From positions 3,590,739-3,654,738 of the forward strand of contig NC_054081.1 in the NCBI RefSeq assembly GCF_017562075.2: 64,000 bases of DNA, written 5' to 3'. Numbering within the stretch: the stretch's first letter is position 1; the number at the start of each line of letters is the position of its first letter. Positions 37,400 to 49,000 of this stretch are shown here, in pieces. The position numbers were made by a program, and so were the translations under genes. The notes beneath the pieces are model-generated. The model had not been told where the DNA came from. It did no database searches and worked only from the letters and a program-made list of their open reading frames with translations. The DNA is from Anopheles merus (Eukaryota > Arthropoda > Insecta > Diptera > Culicidae).

Positions 37400-38740
37400 A
37401 TAAGTTGCGTCCAATGTGGGCACACCGGAAGAAACGAGCCTAAATTGGTTCAGGAACTGATCGAATTGGAATGAATCAATTTTGGAAATGATACCGAACC
37501 TGTTCTGGCCTAAAAACTGATATTGCGGACCTTCACGATTCTCTAGTTAGTTTTTTGTATGGAGTTTGACAGTTGGAGGCTGAATTCATGCAAACACTCC
37601 ATACAAAACCACACAAAAAACTAGCCTGCAATTTTCAGTCTAGATTATACTAGCCTCAAAGCTAGAATTTGATTCGAGTATCTGCTCGAAAACACGGTGT
37701 TGTTTACATTTACCCCAAGGTGCTTTAAAGAGATCTGGTGATGAAATCCAGAATCAAAGTGTATGTAGTCCAGGTGGTCTCATAGCATGTTTTTCAAACC
37801 AAATTGGAATATCACTTTTTGACAGGATGGGTGAAAACTTTTGTTTGATCAAGCTTTCTGGAGGCTTGAGGAATTCTCAAAACACTGTTAAAATCTTCAC
37901 TTAGAAACAGAAGCGATAAAAATCAGCCTTCTTCAATGCATACACCTTGGGATAAGCCCACCTGTTCATTATACCCACTTAGATAGCTGCTCGAAAACTG
38001 CTATACAATGCAAACAGCTGACTGAGTGAATTTTCAGCCTACGAACTTAAAACGGAAAGGACCCAATTGATTTGATACCAGCCATGGGCCGTACCTGGAA
38101 CCTTTACCGATTGTTGAACTTATTCTGAAATCATACCGAAACTCATATTATTACTGAAATCTGGAACTGATTCTTAATTCTTATCATTACTGGAACCTGT
38201 AACTGATACCGAATACACTGGTCCCGAACCATTCCTTATACTGGTGCTGATACTCAACCCATACCAGTCATGGAACTGTTCTGGAGCATGTGAGAGTCGT
38301 GGAATAGATGATGAGGCCATTCCAATATTGGAGCTGATATGATAATATAAGAGCTTCTGGAACTAATACTTCCTGGAACAGATTCTGAAATCACAACTGC
38401 CCTGGATCTTATCCGGAACCCATATCAACCCTGCAACTGATTTCGAAGCCTTATCGTTTCTGGAACTAATACCTAATTCACATTCAACAATACCTCAACT
38501 CATGACGGTTCTGCAACTGACTCCAAACTGATCTTAAACCGTTTGTGGAAGATATCCTCTATCCATAGTGGTCTCGAAATTCCAACTGAACTCAGTCCTT
38601 GGAACAAATGCTGAAGTAATGTCCGTCCTGCAAAAGCGTTTGTATCTATACCGGACTTGGAACTAACTCTGGACGCTTACCGGTCTTGATAATTGCAGCC
38701 AATGCTTCTTTTTATCTGTTTGCCTTTTGAGCAGCATTGA
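37400..38740. repeat. degenerate GGAACTGAT-type tandem array, interrupted by a MITE
   Basis: Seen: variants of GGAACTGATTCTGAA and GAACCCATACC recur irregularly on both sides of the MITE at 37525-38065 (for example near 37454, 38150, 38205 and 38375). The spacing looks like roughly 18 or 36 bases by eye but is badly eroded. A similar array lies at 59331-59960. The words resemble the GATTCCGGAACC hexamers inside the hAT-like MITEs, so a common origin is possible but unproven. Confidence 0.55.
37525..38065. mobile_element. 3-bp-duplication MITE, copy 1 (541 bp)
   Basis: Seen: this block aligns along its whole length with 47392-47942, with scattered substitutions and short indels. Its ends here are GCGGACCTTCACG and AACGGAAAGGACCCA; in the other copy they are GGGGTCCTTCACG and GGAAAGGACCCC. 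ATT flanks both ends (37522-37524 and 38066-38068). An internal inverted repeat pairs TTTTGTATGGAGT with ACTCCATACAAAA near 37555-37610. There is no coding capacity. Known: 3-bp duplications with G-rich ends occur in PIF/Harbinger elements, though their usual target is TWA. Inferred: a nonautonomous DNA transposon, superfamily uncertain. Confidence 0.75.
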
Positions 38741-41700
38741 GTGCAAGTACTTTCTGTTGTTACGCTCCCATTAAATCGTTCTGTACAATGACACAAATGA
38801 CACTTGAGTAACATCCATCAAGAAGACAAGTCATTCTTGATTCCCGTCTAAATCATTCCGCAAAATATGCGGGAAAAAGTTGGTTACGTCTAGCGCTGCA
38901 ACTGCAGATAATTCAAGCACAATCGCACCAGCAGCAATTAGTGCACCCGAAGAGTCGTCGAAGTTCGGGCGTGCAGGTAGCGATGATAACACCGGCCGAC
39001 CCGCGCGGGAGCTTTGAAGCACCCTGTTTTGCAAGGTGAGGCTCCAGCCTTTCGTACCTTTTTGTAAGAAGTACAAAGGTTACCGGGAAAGCGCCCGGCA
39101 AGGCAAGCATGATCCTGGGTTCGGTTGATAAGACACTCTTCTGCTCCTGGAAAAAGACGCTTTCAACAATATTATCGTAATCCAATGGTTTCCCCCCTTG
39201 CCTTGGTCCGGTCCTTCTCCTAGCAGTGTGTATGGAAATGAGCCGGGAAAGGCTGTCATCACCTTGGACACGCCACAGTCCGACATCCGACACTGGACAC
39301 TCGCCAGGTCCTGTCCGGGGCCGAGCGTGCTGCCCTTTACCATCCTGCGAGCAAGGAGCGGATCGTGCGCCCTGCCGTGCCGGAAGCGAAAAGCGGGTGA
39401 CATCTTCTTCGATTGCAGTGCGACCGTCTTCAGTCCTTTTGCGTACCTGGTGCTCCTGTACGTCTTTTCCGAGTAGTGTGCGACCTATCTCTAGTGCCAG
39501 CCGGGCAGTTTATGTAGAAGCAACACGAGCCAAAATCAATACACGACGCTGCAAGCCTTCCGCAAGGCAAGTTGAAGTTGTCCAAGGTTTTGGGAAACAG
39601 TTCCTGGGAAGAGTGGTGGTAGTGTGAGAGGGAAGGAGCTACTAATCCTGCATCGGGGAAGACTGCTGGGAAATGAAATATCCCACTGAGCATTGTAGCT
39701 TTACGATGAATAAAATTATGAATTTAGCCCAAACTAAACACACTACCCCCGCGGCGGGAGCTTCTTCGCCTTCGAGTCTCGTACCACAGGAGCTCCCTTT
39801 GCGCAATGTCTATCGTCCAGTAAGAGCCAAAGACAGAGAGAGAGAGAGCAAGAGAGACAGAGAGAAAAGTGAGACACCACCTAGAGTAGATCAAAGAAAC
39901 ATGCGTTTGTGTCCTTTTTGTGTGGCGCAAAAGCCAAAGGGATTTCGGTGCCCCTGGAAATGCTGATTATTCCACACTGCATTTTATCATCCGTGTAGCA
40001 CTGGCTTACGTGCTACAGGCCGGTGGTTGCCCTTCCATGTTCCTTCATGTCCCAAGCCCCACCCGCCCCCGCACCACCCAGCGGGAATGTTTTGTAGCAA
40101 AAGTTTATCATTTCGAGTGCCGAACTGGCCCCGGGGATGAAATAATAAAGCGTCCGGGGGCTTAGTGCGAGCGAAGCACAGGAAGCGACGTCACCGCCGC
40201 CGTCGTCGTCGTCATCGCCGTCGTCTTCGGGTTTTAGTGCCGGGAAATCCTAGATTTAAGAGAGGTCCCGGCCCGGACCGTTTGTGCTTTGTGTTCGGGC
40301 TCTCGTCCCTCCCTGCTCGAGTGCTGTAAAGCGTTCCGAATACCTGAATTTAGGCCAACTCAGGGTCGCACCTTCCCGCTCTTCTTCAACCCCCAACCTC
40401 TGATAATGGTATGCTAAATAAGCAAGAATTTATTTGCGTTTTGCGAACGCAAAAAGCGAACGTCCGTTTGCAGAGCGGCAGTGGTTAGGAAGCATTGGAG
40501 GGCAGTGTTTTTGGAACCGAACGTCGTCAACCGGCGTTGCGAGAAGGTTAAACTGCCGGGCCTAATGTGCTTCAGGTTCGGTGAAGCTAGGAAATAGATC
40601 TTTTCAATTAGAGCGATACTTACTTTTCATAAATTGTTGAAAGCATCGGCAGGAAACGTTCGCCGTTGCGGACTTCAAAGGCAGAAAAAAAGCAGTGCGA
40701 TTATGGGAGCCCTTGTTTAACGGCATAGCCGTAACAGTGAGTGAATTATTTTTGATGCCAAAATGCCAGCCCGCTAGACGCTTTGGATCTGCCGCATGCT
40801 GACGCTAATCGCTCGATTAAGTGTTGCAGCCAGCGTTCGCTCAAGGAAAAATCCTCAAGATGTCAGGAACCTTCCAAAACTGAAGTTTTATTGCACCCGA
40901 ACGACCAGTGAGCATCCTTAGAAACTCGTTTGCATATGATCTGCCATAACACGACACTGCATGATTGCCTGTTGACAATTTCTTGTTGAAGAATTTACTT
41001 GAATTTCCTGTCCCACAACGTGGAACTAAAAATAGTGCACGAACCGAGGCGGAAAATGATCTCGTTTTGACCTTATCAAAGACTGGAGGATCTCTTGGAT
41101 ACCGGTCGCTTGAGTGCGGCCCAGGCAACTCGCTCAAACTCTTCGCAAGATCCCGCAGACACGGCGTCAAGTGCGGTAAAAGAGGTAATTTAAAACATGA
41201 TAGCATAACACAGCATCGGTGCCCGGTGAAGTGACGAAGAAATGCTTCGCCTTAACCAATCCGAAACCCTTTCCGTGTAGTAGCTGCACGCATTGCCAGT
41301 AATTCTTGGTTGATTTTTGCTTCCCCGCATGCTTCTCGAGGGGATGTTCCTGTACGTTGGTTTGAAACAAAAACGAAACAAAAAAAAAATCGAAACAAAT
41401 CCACCGGGGAAATCGATTCGCGCTCCTGCCCAGGCCAGTTAAAGGTAGCAACCACCCGTTGCCCCTTTGTTCCCTTTTCGCTGCCCATCGATTGTGTTTT
41501 AATTCAATCTGATCGGTTTGCTTTTTTGCCCCCCCCCCCCTCTTCGACCCTCCTTTTCCTCTCTTTCTCTCTTCCTCTATCAGTACATCGCCAAACGAGT
41601 CTTGCTCCTTCTGCCCGTCTGCTGATTTCATCAGGTTCGCGTGGCGAACCGGCTCCCTGGCCCGCTCTGCATCCCCTCGGCAGCGGCGCACAACACGCAC

Positions 41701-43150
41701 AGGGCAAAGGGCCACCCCTTACGTCCGGCTGCCGCTGCAGCAGGCCCACCGATGCTGATGATCCTTGATTTGGGACGTGAGCGAGCGTGCGCGCGCGCGC
41801 GCCACCGATCTCGCTCCCGGAGCCGGAACGGGGAGCTTCGTAACGTAATGCACGTTCGAATAAATTAAAGGTAAACATTAACCCAACGGAACGGACGCCG
41901 TACAACAATGGCGTGCGGGAAAGGAAGCTGGAGGAGCTGCTGGGTTTGGAGGGAAGGAGGAGTTCGGGGGCAACGCGTGGAAAGGATAATGGGAAAAGAT
42001 CCGCGCGGAGGTTTCGGTGGTGCAAAAAAAAAAAAAAACGGAGCAACAGCCCTTCAGGTGTTCGAATGCTGATGAACACACACACACACACACGGTCGCG
42101 TCGAGCAGTGTGTCGGTATGTTTGGAGTTCGAGGGCCCTTTACGGGATGCAGCGCGCGCGCACACTCTCGAATGGTGCTCCGGAGCGTGTACTTTTGCTA
42201 CTTCGCAGTTAACAAGAGCCACGCGAAATCGCACTCCCTTCACTGGCGTGCGCCCACCACCACAACGGATAGGAGGGATGTGATGCAAAAGCCTCACATC
42301 CCGCTGCACGTCATAATGCGGTGCCGGTGGAAGTGGCGGCAGCAGAAAGAAGGATTTCTGCGTGACTGCAGTGAACGGGTCGACAGAACTGTGAGAATTA
42401 GTGGCAGGTGGTTCGGTTTCTGTGTGACGGGTATGGACCCTTTTCGCCCCCGCTCGCCCTTCGCTTCCGCCACGCACGAGTGGTATTGAACCAGTTATTT
42501 TGTTTCGCTTCTCTTCTCGTTCGCGGCGAGTGTTGCAGCGAACCTGTTCGCATTGATTCCATCGCGCGAGGAATGCGCTGCTTTTGGTTTTTTTTTTGCT
42601 CGCTCCTTTCCAGCGCTCTGATATTTTGACTGATCGGGCTGAGCCCCTTCACGTGAGGGGAAGAGGACGAGGCCGAAACGGCCGACATGATTGTAAATCG
42701 AGTGGAAGTGCAAAGAGAGGGCTGCAGATAAAAAAAAAGAGCGCAACATCGCTACAAAAAGTTCACTGCATACTTCGGGCATGACAGTGACATTTCAAAC
42801 CCGTCCTGCCATTGTTTATCGCGACAAAGTTAAACAATATTCGCTGTGTGGATCTGTGTGCATTTGTTTGCATTTTATAGCGCAGCTTTCGGTTGTCTTG
42901 TTTCATTTTTCCGTTCTTTTCCGTTTTCGTTTTTTTTTACGAGTGCTTGAGTGCATATGGTTTTATTATTGCGATGAGATTGCGTTGTGCAATGCCGTTG
43001 CGTACTGCACTTTCCCTTTTTTGGGGGCTTTTTTAGTTGTTTTTTGTTGCTTCGTATTTATTGGTGCAGTGTGCGTGTTTTTATACAACAACCCAAAGGA
43101 TCAGCAATCAGCCCGACAGTTTGAGTTTACACGGCAAACACAATGTCCTG
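38741..43150. other. GC-richer noncoding stretch
   Basis: No gene is recognisable. There is a GTC/GCC trinucleotide-rich block near 40190-40230, a C run near 41530-41540, an A run near 42025-42038 and CA/CG alternating sequence near 41790-41803 and 42075-42092. Frames of 195-199 codons on the minus strand (41504-42477) lack domains and overlap one another in different frames. Confidence 0.55.
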
Positions 43151-43901
43151 CGTTACGTAAAATAATTAAATAAACTGCAAATTGAGCACTCGATAAAAGC
43201 CGCTAGCTTAGAATAGAAAACTAAATACGATCGAACGAGAACAGCAAGGTGCAGCACCATTTGTAAACGATAATCAAAAATAAAGCATTTTGTTGGAGCA
43301 TAGTTTGATAAATTGAATACTTGAGGCATGTTTGGCATAAGCTATTTTCTTAATAATCTACATTTAATTGGCCATACCTCTGGATAATGCACTTAATTTC
43401 TTTTAAGGTTCGGCTGTTGATGTACTCTTAGATACATTGGACCGAAATTCTGAGGCGCGAATTTACCATCTTCCCCGAACAGCCATCAAGACAGTCACCG
43501 TTTCGCAATCCGGACATAATTAAATGAATGTTTTTGTTAAAATCTGAGCATAATACGATCAAGCAGCTGTATTATCATCAGAAAACAACCTGTACAATAG
43601 GATTCGATGTGCTTCAATGCATTTGGATCAGATGAATAGGAATTCACGAAAGAATTACGCTACAAACAGTTTGAAGCAAAACTAAGCTAAGAATGCCTCC
43701 GGAGATGAACTGGCAGCCAAAAAATAAACATGTATCGTGGGACTATCATGGTCTAGCAGAGGTTGGCCGTGCATTAAATTGATTCTGTTACATCATGGCA
43801 ATCATTAAAAAAATACCGACATGAACAGGAACTAATAGTAATTCAATAAAACAATATTTTTCATCTATTGAAAGAAAATAATGCGAAACGCAATCAAATT
43901 A
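43151..43901. other. AT-rich island, left of a palindromic MITE
   Basis: AT-rich noncoding sequence. Nothing recognisable until the TA at 43900-43901. Confidence 0.5.
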
Positions 43902-44138
43902 CTGGGTTTTACAGGGGTTCTCATAGTTGTGGGACACTTCCTTCATTCTTTATTATGGGAAATGAACTTCATATGATGGAAATTGGATTCTATGACACCC
44001 TGTTTGGACATGCTCCTATGAAATTCCTATTGGATTAATCCAACAAGAGTGCCCTTTGGTCCAATTTCCCATTACATTAAGTTCATTTCACGTAGGAAAG
44101 AGTCAATAAAGAGCTATGAGAATTCCTCTAAAACCCTA
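43902..44138. mobile_element. palindromic MITE with TA flanks
   Basis: Seen: including the flanking TA, the left end TACTGGGTTTTACAGGGG and the reverse complement of the right end TATAGGGTTTTAGAGGAA align without gaps, and both continue into TTCTCATAG. TA is at 43900-43901 and 44139-44140. Further in, GAAATGAACTT and GGAAATTGGA are mirrored, so almost the whole 237 bp can fold. There is no coding capacity. The GGGTTT-type ends, TA target and full-length palindrome resemble the MITE at 2605-2802, although internal sequences differ. Inferred: a Tc1/mariner-type foldback element. Confidence 0.65.
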
Positions 44139-44900
44139 TATTTCGTCTTTCCAGGTCTAAAAATCACCACAAAAAAGTTGCACGTTTCTCTACAAAAAAG
44201 CAGCTTATTAAGCGGCTTAACATAAATCCAGGTAAGCAGCGCATATGGCAATGACATTCTTTTGAAATGTTTCAACAGTAAAACAAACCTACATATTTTA
44301 CCTTTTAAAGAGCTTCACTCTTTTTTTCCGGTGAACCAAAGCACAATGGTGTTCACGTTTTCATATGTATTTATAATTCAACCACCCTTACAACGGCAAT
44401 AGTTGAATCAAATTTGTACTTATCGTGTAAGCTGCTTTCACCCGGCATTTTCCCGAAAAGAAGCCCTACAACAGACGTTAGTAGCATAATTAAGCGAAAT
44501 TAATCGTTTTAAAACGAGCTATTTGTATCATATTATTATACGCCAAACAGCCTTTTTTTCTTTTACTAAGAAGGCATCCAGCCTTACGCCTTACACCGAA
44601 AAATGGTAATACATAGCTGCATTCCAGGCCCCAAGTGCAAGTTAATTTTACACTTCATTTAACCATGCGTTCCTCACAACTGTGCTGTTTGCGTAACGCT
44701 GCGCTTTAATTATGTTTAAAATACAACAAATCAGCTCACAAACCAGCGTGTTCTAGCTGTGCATCACCGCTGTTGCCCCGCAAAGTATGCACTCGGCATT
44801 GCAAAACACGCTCCTAAAAGCATGCAGCGGGCGCAACAAAAACACCACTACGGCCCGTATTCGCTAGAAACCCACAATTACAGTCCAATCTCACCTTATT
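44139..44900. other. AT-rich flank with homeodomain-type cores
   Basis: AT-rich noncoding sequence. ATTA/TAAT cores cluster at about 44485-44540. No gene or element is recognisable. Confidence 0.45.
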
Positions 44901-46700
44901 GAGGTTGCAAAAGTCGGCCCCTACGTCAGCAGGGAATCCGTAACGCATCGCATTGCCTGTCGCAGTGGTGGTTACATTGCCCAGCAGGGATGGCGCTGAT
45001 TGGTGTGTTTGCCTTGCGACAGTTGCGTTGAAACAAATTAAACGGGCACGGCAGAGCGGCCGATCGATTCGGCGGCCGTGTCAAACTCTTGCACCATCAC
45101 ACGTCCACACTCACACACGATTGATTAAATGCCTCCAAACGGTTCGACTGTGTGTGTGTGCACGCGCGCGCGTGTGTGTGCTAATTTGCGACCCTGCTGA
45201 CATATGGCCGGAGCCAAAGTTTTTCGAACTCAATTAAGCGCTGGACCGGCGACCGGCGGTGGCGATGCGAGGTGCGAAAAAGTATTTCACCCCGGCGCGG
45301 CGTGTGAGAAGATAAGTGAGAATGTGTGTTTGGAGGAGTGCGGTGGGGGGGGGGGGGGTCGGTCAACTAGCTGGAGTAAGATATTACGGACGCTGGACGG
45401 CACATTCCGGCCCATCCCGGGGCTCTCCATGCAACTCTCCAGATGAACCTTCCAGCACTGCTCCCCTCCTCGGCATGTGGACAAGATGAACGTTAAAATT
45501 AACCACTGTTTTCATCGAACGCGTTCGGCTGTGTGCGCTCGCTAAAACAAATAAATCAACGTAACTTAATCCAGTTTTACGGAAATTAATGGGCTTCCCC
45601 TGCGCTGCTACCCCCAAAAAAAACGGGAAAGGGGTAGCCGTTTGGGGTGGGCTGGGGGGGGAGAGGTACAACGTTACGCCGTTGCGTTACGTTGGCGGAT
45701 GCGTTGCAATCTTTTGGCTGGCGTTTTGCTTCTTCGAGAGCTCGAAACGTGCGCTCGACGCGACACACAACCGGAAGAGGGTGGGAAAGGGAGGGGGAAA
45801 TGGAGAACCGATAGATAATGTGTAAACGCAGGAAGGTGATGATGTGCGTGTACGGGAGCGATGGCAATCAAAAGCAAAGGGGAAGAGGTTGCGCGAGACC
45901 GAAAGAAAGCAAATGAGATGAGAAGTGAGGATCGGGGCGAACGGGTAACGAGAGTGTTTGTTGCTGTATTGGCTGTTTTGTTTTCTTTGTGTGTGTGTGT
46001 GTTTTTTTTTTTTCTGTGCCCCTTTATGTGTGTTGATCACAAGCGCACACACACACACACATACATATACAGAGACATGTGTATCCGCTTTTAAATAGAG
46101 TGTGGAGCCGGTAGTGCGAAGCACGATGTACAGAAGACAACAACAGCCACAACAGCAACCCATACAGACACAACCAGCGAAAGAGTGCACGAGAACGGCT
46201 GGCAGGCAAGGGGGCGCGAGCGGGAGTGATCAGCGTGCGAGGAAATGAGCAATGACCGGACAGATAATTCATCAAGATTTATGGCGGCCCGAGGTCCGAA
46301 ATCCGGAGCGCATTCGCCGTGGAGTGAGCCCGTGGGGGATTAGCCCGGCATCCGCCGGGTCGCAATCGTGCGTGCGTGTGTGTGTGTGTGTGTGATGGCC
46401 AATTCCGATCCGACACGCGGGGGACAGACACACACACACACGCGTGATCCGTGATTGGCCGCAGACGAGAGTTTGATTTAACCTCACCACGGCCTGCGTG
46501 GCGGCGCACGTGAGGCTGTAATTATTAATGTTCGATGCTGTTGTGATGTTTATCACGATTCCCGGGCCCGGCGTGAATGCAACAGCAGCAGTGCAGCTCT
46601 ATCAGCAATAAATATAAAAGTTTCGTAAAAAAAAACAACTAGGGCATCATTCCGCTTCCTTCTGCACAACACAGCCAAGGAGGAGTTGGAGTCATTCGCA
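44901..46700. other. GC-richer noncoding stretch
   Basis: No gene is recognisable. It has GT/CG alternating sequence near 45151-45180, a G run at 45345-45358, a T run near 46002-46013, and GT and CA repeats near 46375-46393 and 46431-46441. Confidence 0.55.
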
Positions 46701-46989
46701 AGCTGTTATTAAGTACCTGCGGTAGTGAAACTGTTGGGTTGTCTGTTTTGATTAAAGTATATTTTAAAATGTTTCAAAAAAACATTGTAACAGTCTTTTT
46801 TTGAACAGTCTACAAGTCGTGGATGGAGGGGCTTTTAGGTAATATTCTTATGACGTGATTAGAAAGGCCTCACAATAAAGTCATTGTCCCAAAATTTTGG
46901 GCTCTAAGGCATCAAATGCACCTATGTTGCTGTGTAATTCAGCAAGGTTCCACTATTGTAGAAATCACGATATTTGTAGGCAAGGTATT
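46701..46989. other. AT-rich flank of a LINE relic
   Basis: Noncoding sequence with nothing recognisable. It ends at the TTTTATTTTATTT tail of the minus-strand LINE. Confidence 0.5.
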
Positions 46990-47019
46990 TCTTTTATTTT
47001 ATTTTATTTATTCATATAT

Positions 47020-47391
47020 TTATAATTCTTGTCCACCAATGATGGACCCACAAGATATCGTAAATTCTCCTCTATTAATGTAGCGCAGACCTTCACTAAT
47101 AGTAGAAATAGATGTGATTGTATGGACTTTGCTTAATAGGTGAGGTGCGTCAATTTCTCCTTTTAGCAGTTTGGTCATAAAGATTGTTTTAGCCTTCTCA
47201 CGGCGCTTCTCTAACCTCACCTAACAATAAGCATCTTGTTCTGCTGGGTAATGTGTCACCATTTGGCCATCTAAGCACACAGCAAAAGATCTGACTAGAC
47301 TGTTAAACAGTGTTTTGGTACACAAACGACCATTGTACTTTCTCGTCATTTTCCATACTAAACCTAGGGTCCTATTGGCTTTGCTAACAAT
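47020..47391 (-). pseudogene. LINE reverse transcriptase, C-terminal part
   Basis: The frame 47391-47221 reads SKANRTLGLVWKMTRKYNG, then a block ending in SLVRSF, which matches the thumb-region block of insect LINEs (SKANRTLGF...LYCSLVRS). A stop and frame change follow. The frame from 47220 then has KRREKAKTIFMTKLLKGEID and APHLL, the usual end-of-protein block. It is disabled by stops and by the MITE at its upstream edge; the apparent Met at 47403 lies inside the MITE. Confidence 0.7.
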
Positions 47392-47942
47392 GGGGTCCTT
47401 CACGATTCTAGTTAGTTTTTTTGTATGGAGTTTGACAGTTGAAGGCTGAAATCATGTAAACACTCCATACAAAACCACACAAAAAAAAACTGGCCTGCAA
47501 TTTTCAGTCTAGATTATTCTAGCCACAAAGCTAGAATTAGATTCGAGTACCTGCTCGAAAACACGATGTTGTTTACCTTTATCCCAAGGTGCATTAAAGA
47601 GAGCACGTGGAGGAACCTAGAATCAAAGTGTATGTAGTCCAGGTGGTCTCATAGCATGTTTTTCAAACCAAATTGGAATATCACTTTTTGACAGGATGGG
47701 TGAAAACTTTTGTTTGAACAAAAGGCTCCCTTTTTCTGGAGGCTTGAGGAATTCTCAAAACACTGTTAAAATCTTCATTCAGAAACAGAAGCGATAAAAA
47801 TCAGCCTTCTAAATTCATACACCTTGGGATAAGCCCACTTGTTTATTATACCCACTTAGGGAGCTGCTCGATAACTGCTATACAATGCAAACAGCTGACA
47901 GGCTGAAATTTCAGCCTACGAATTTAAAACGGAAAGGACCCC
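47392..47942. mobile_element. 3-bp-duplication MITE, copy 2 (551 bp), nested in a LINE
   Basis: Seen: the ends GGGGTCCTT and AAGGACCCC are perfect inverted repeats, with AAT on both sides (47389-47391 and 47943-47945). A 5-bp CAATG duplication is an alternative reading that shortens the inverted repeat by one G, but copy 1 supports 3 bp. The inner GTATGGAGTTT and CACTCCATACAAAA arms form a hairpin near 47425-47475. The LINE reading frame is interrupted exactly at the insertion, so the MITE is the younger element. There is no coding capacity, so it depends on a transposase elsewhere. Confidence 0.85.
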
Positions 47943-48575
47943 AATGTCTTGTATGAGTTTTGTAAAAGTTAATTTATGATCTAGTAGGATGCCAATTGGA
48001 CCCAGGCCAATCTAGCCAAGATCGCGAATTGTATATCCACGGTTAATCGTTTGTCTATCTATGTCATAATTGTAATAAACAGGATTTCGGGCACGAGTAA
48101 ACGAGAGGATAGCAGGACAAGTAAATTACGATTGCTTCAGCCGGAAAACATTTTAATCACGCGCTGCAGTTCTTTATGGTCGGAAGGTGTAACTGGACGA
48201 AATATGTTTACATCATCTGCATACATAAAGCAACTGCCGACCGGTAAAACAAAAGAGACATCATTTACATATATTGAAAACAGTAAAGGGCCAAGGTTGC
48301 TACCCTGAGAAGCCCCAGATGTGGTTGTAAAGATATCAGAACTAGCTTTCCCAAACTTCACGAACTAAGTCCTATTCATCAGATATGATCGAAGCCATGA
48401 CAATAAGTGTGCTTGAAAGCCTAGCCTGCCAAGGTTTGCTATCAGTATATCATTCAGACTTTTTGGATGCCTTTGCTACTATTACTCGTACTTTCCGAGA
48501 CAAATTCAATTAGATTTGTGGATGTCGAGCGATTTGGCATAAAGCCATGCTGTGCAATTTAAGCACATTGATGAC
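47943..48575 (-). pseudogene. LINE reverse transcriptase, upstream part
   Basis: On the minus strand: QHGFMPNRSTSTNLIEFVSE near 48570-48500; a damaged motif A with stops around 48470-48440; NLGRLGFQAHLLSWLRSYL near 48430-48375; then the frame 48361-48137 with SGASQGSNLGPLLF (motif B region) and FMYADDVNIF (motif C, both Asp codons present). Beyond that it decays before the MITE. Several stops and frame shifts disable it. The order and spacing of blocks match a genuine reverse transcriptase rather than chance. Confidence 0.8.
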
Positions 48576-48580
48576 AACTG

Positions 48581-49000
48581 TAGCGTTACATTGCCTAAAC
48601 ACTAAAAAAACCGTGGAATTTGATTGTTTTAGGCATCATTCTTGAGTGCAATGTACAGGAAAAAAAGATGGACAAGTGACATTTAAAAACCAATTGATTA
48701 ACAATTGTTTGCATGCTTAGCCAAAAGAGAACAGACAAGTTTCTCAATCTATTGAGATTTCCAATAAAAATGCTTGCAAAATCCTTTCCTTAATTTCCCA
48801 AGTTGCTTTGCTCCACCGGCTGGTTGTCTGGTACCGATCGAATGACATGCCCGGACCATGTCAACGCTCAATTTATAGCTCAATTTAGCTAAGATCTTAG
48901 CTAATTTGGCCCAATCAGGTACAATCGCGGCTTAATCTGGTAATTTGGTGAAGAATACAAACTTGCAGCATTCAAGACTGCCAGCACAGGATGCAACAAT
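48581..49000. other. AT-rich flank with a split inverted repeat
   Basis: Noncoding sequence. TACATTGCCTAAACA near 48587-48601 is mirrored in two pieces on the right, TGTTTTAGGCA (about 48626-48636) and GCAATGTA (about 48648-48655). This could be a small decayed hairpin element. Confidence 0.4.

Larger units (their letters stand above)
46990..48580 (-). mobile_element. Jockey/CR1-type LINE relic split by a MITE
   Basis: Seen: a minus-strand reverse transcriptase remnant from a GFMPNRS block near 48545 down to a C-terminal segment ending at 47020, then an AAATAAAATAAAATAAAAG-type tail at about 46990-47012. A 551-bp MITE (47392-47942) sits inside it. Known: this arrangement of RT blocks followed by an A-rich tandem tail is typical of insect Jockey/CR1-type LINEs; I cannot separate the clades by eye. 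The 5' part, including the endonuclease, is missing. No target duplication was found, so the right boundary near 48580 is approximate. Confidence 0.75.

Noticed and set aside
39405..39476. Possible terminal exon after a TTCTTCGATTGCAG acceptor
   Set aside because: The acceptor context is fair, but the short frame has no known similarity and no upstream exon could be linked.
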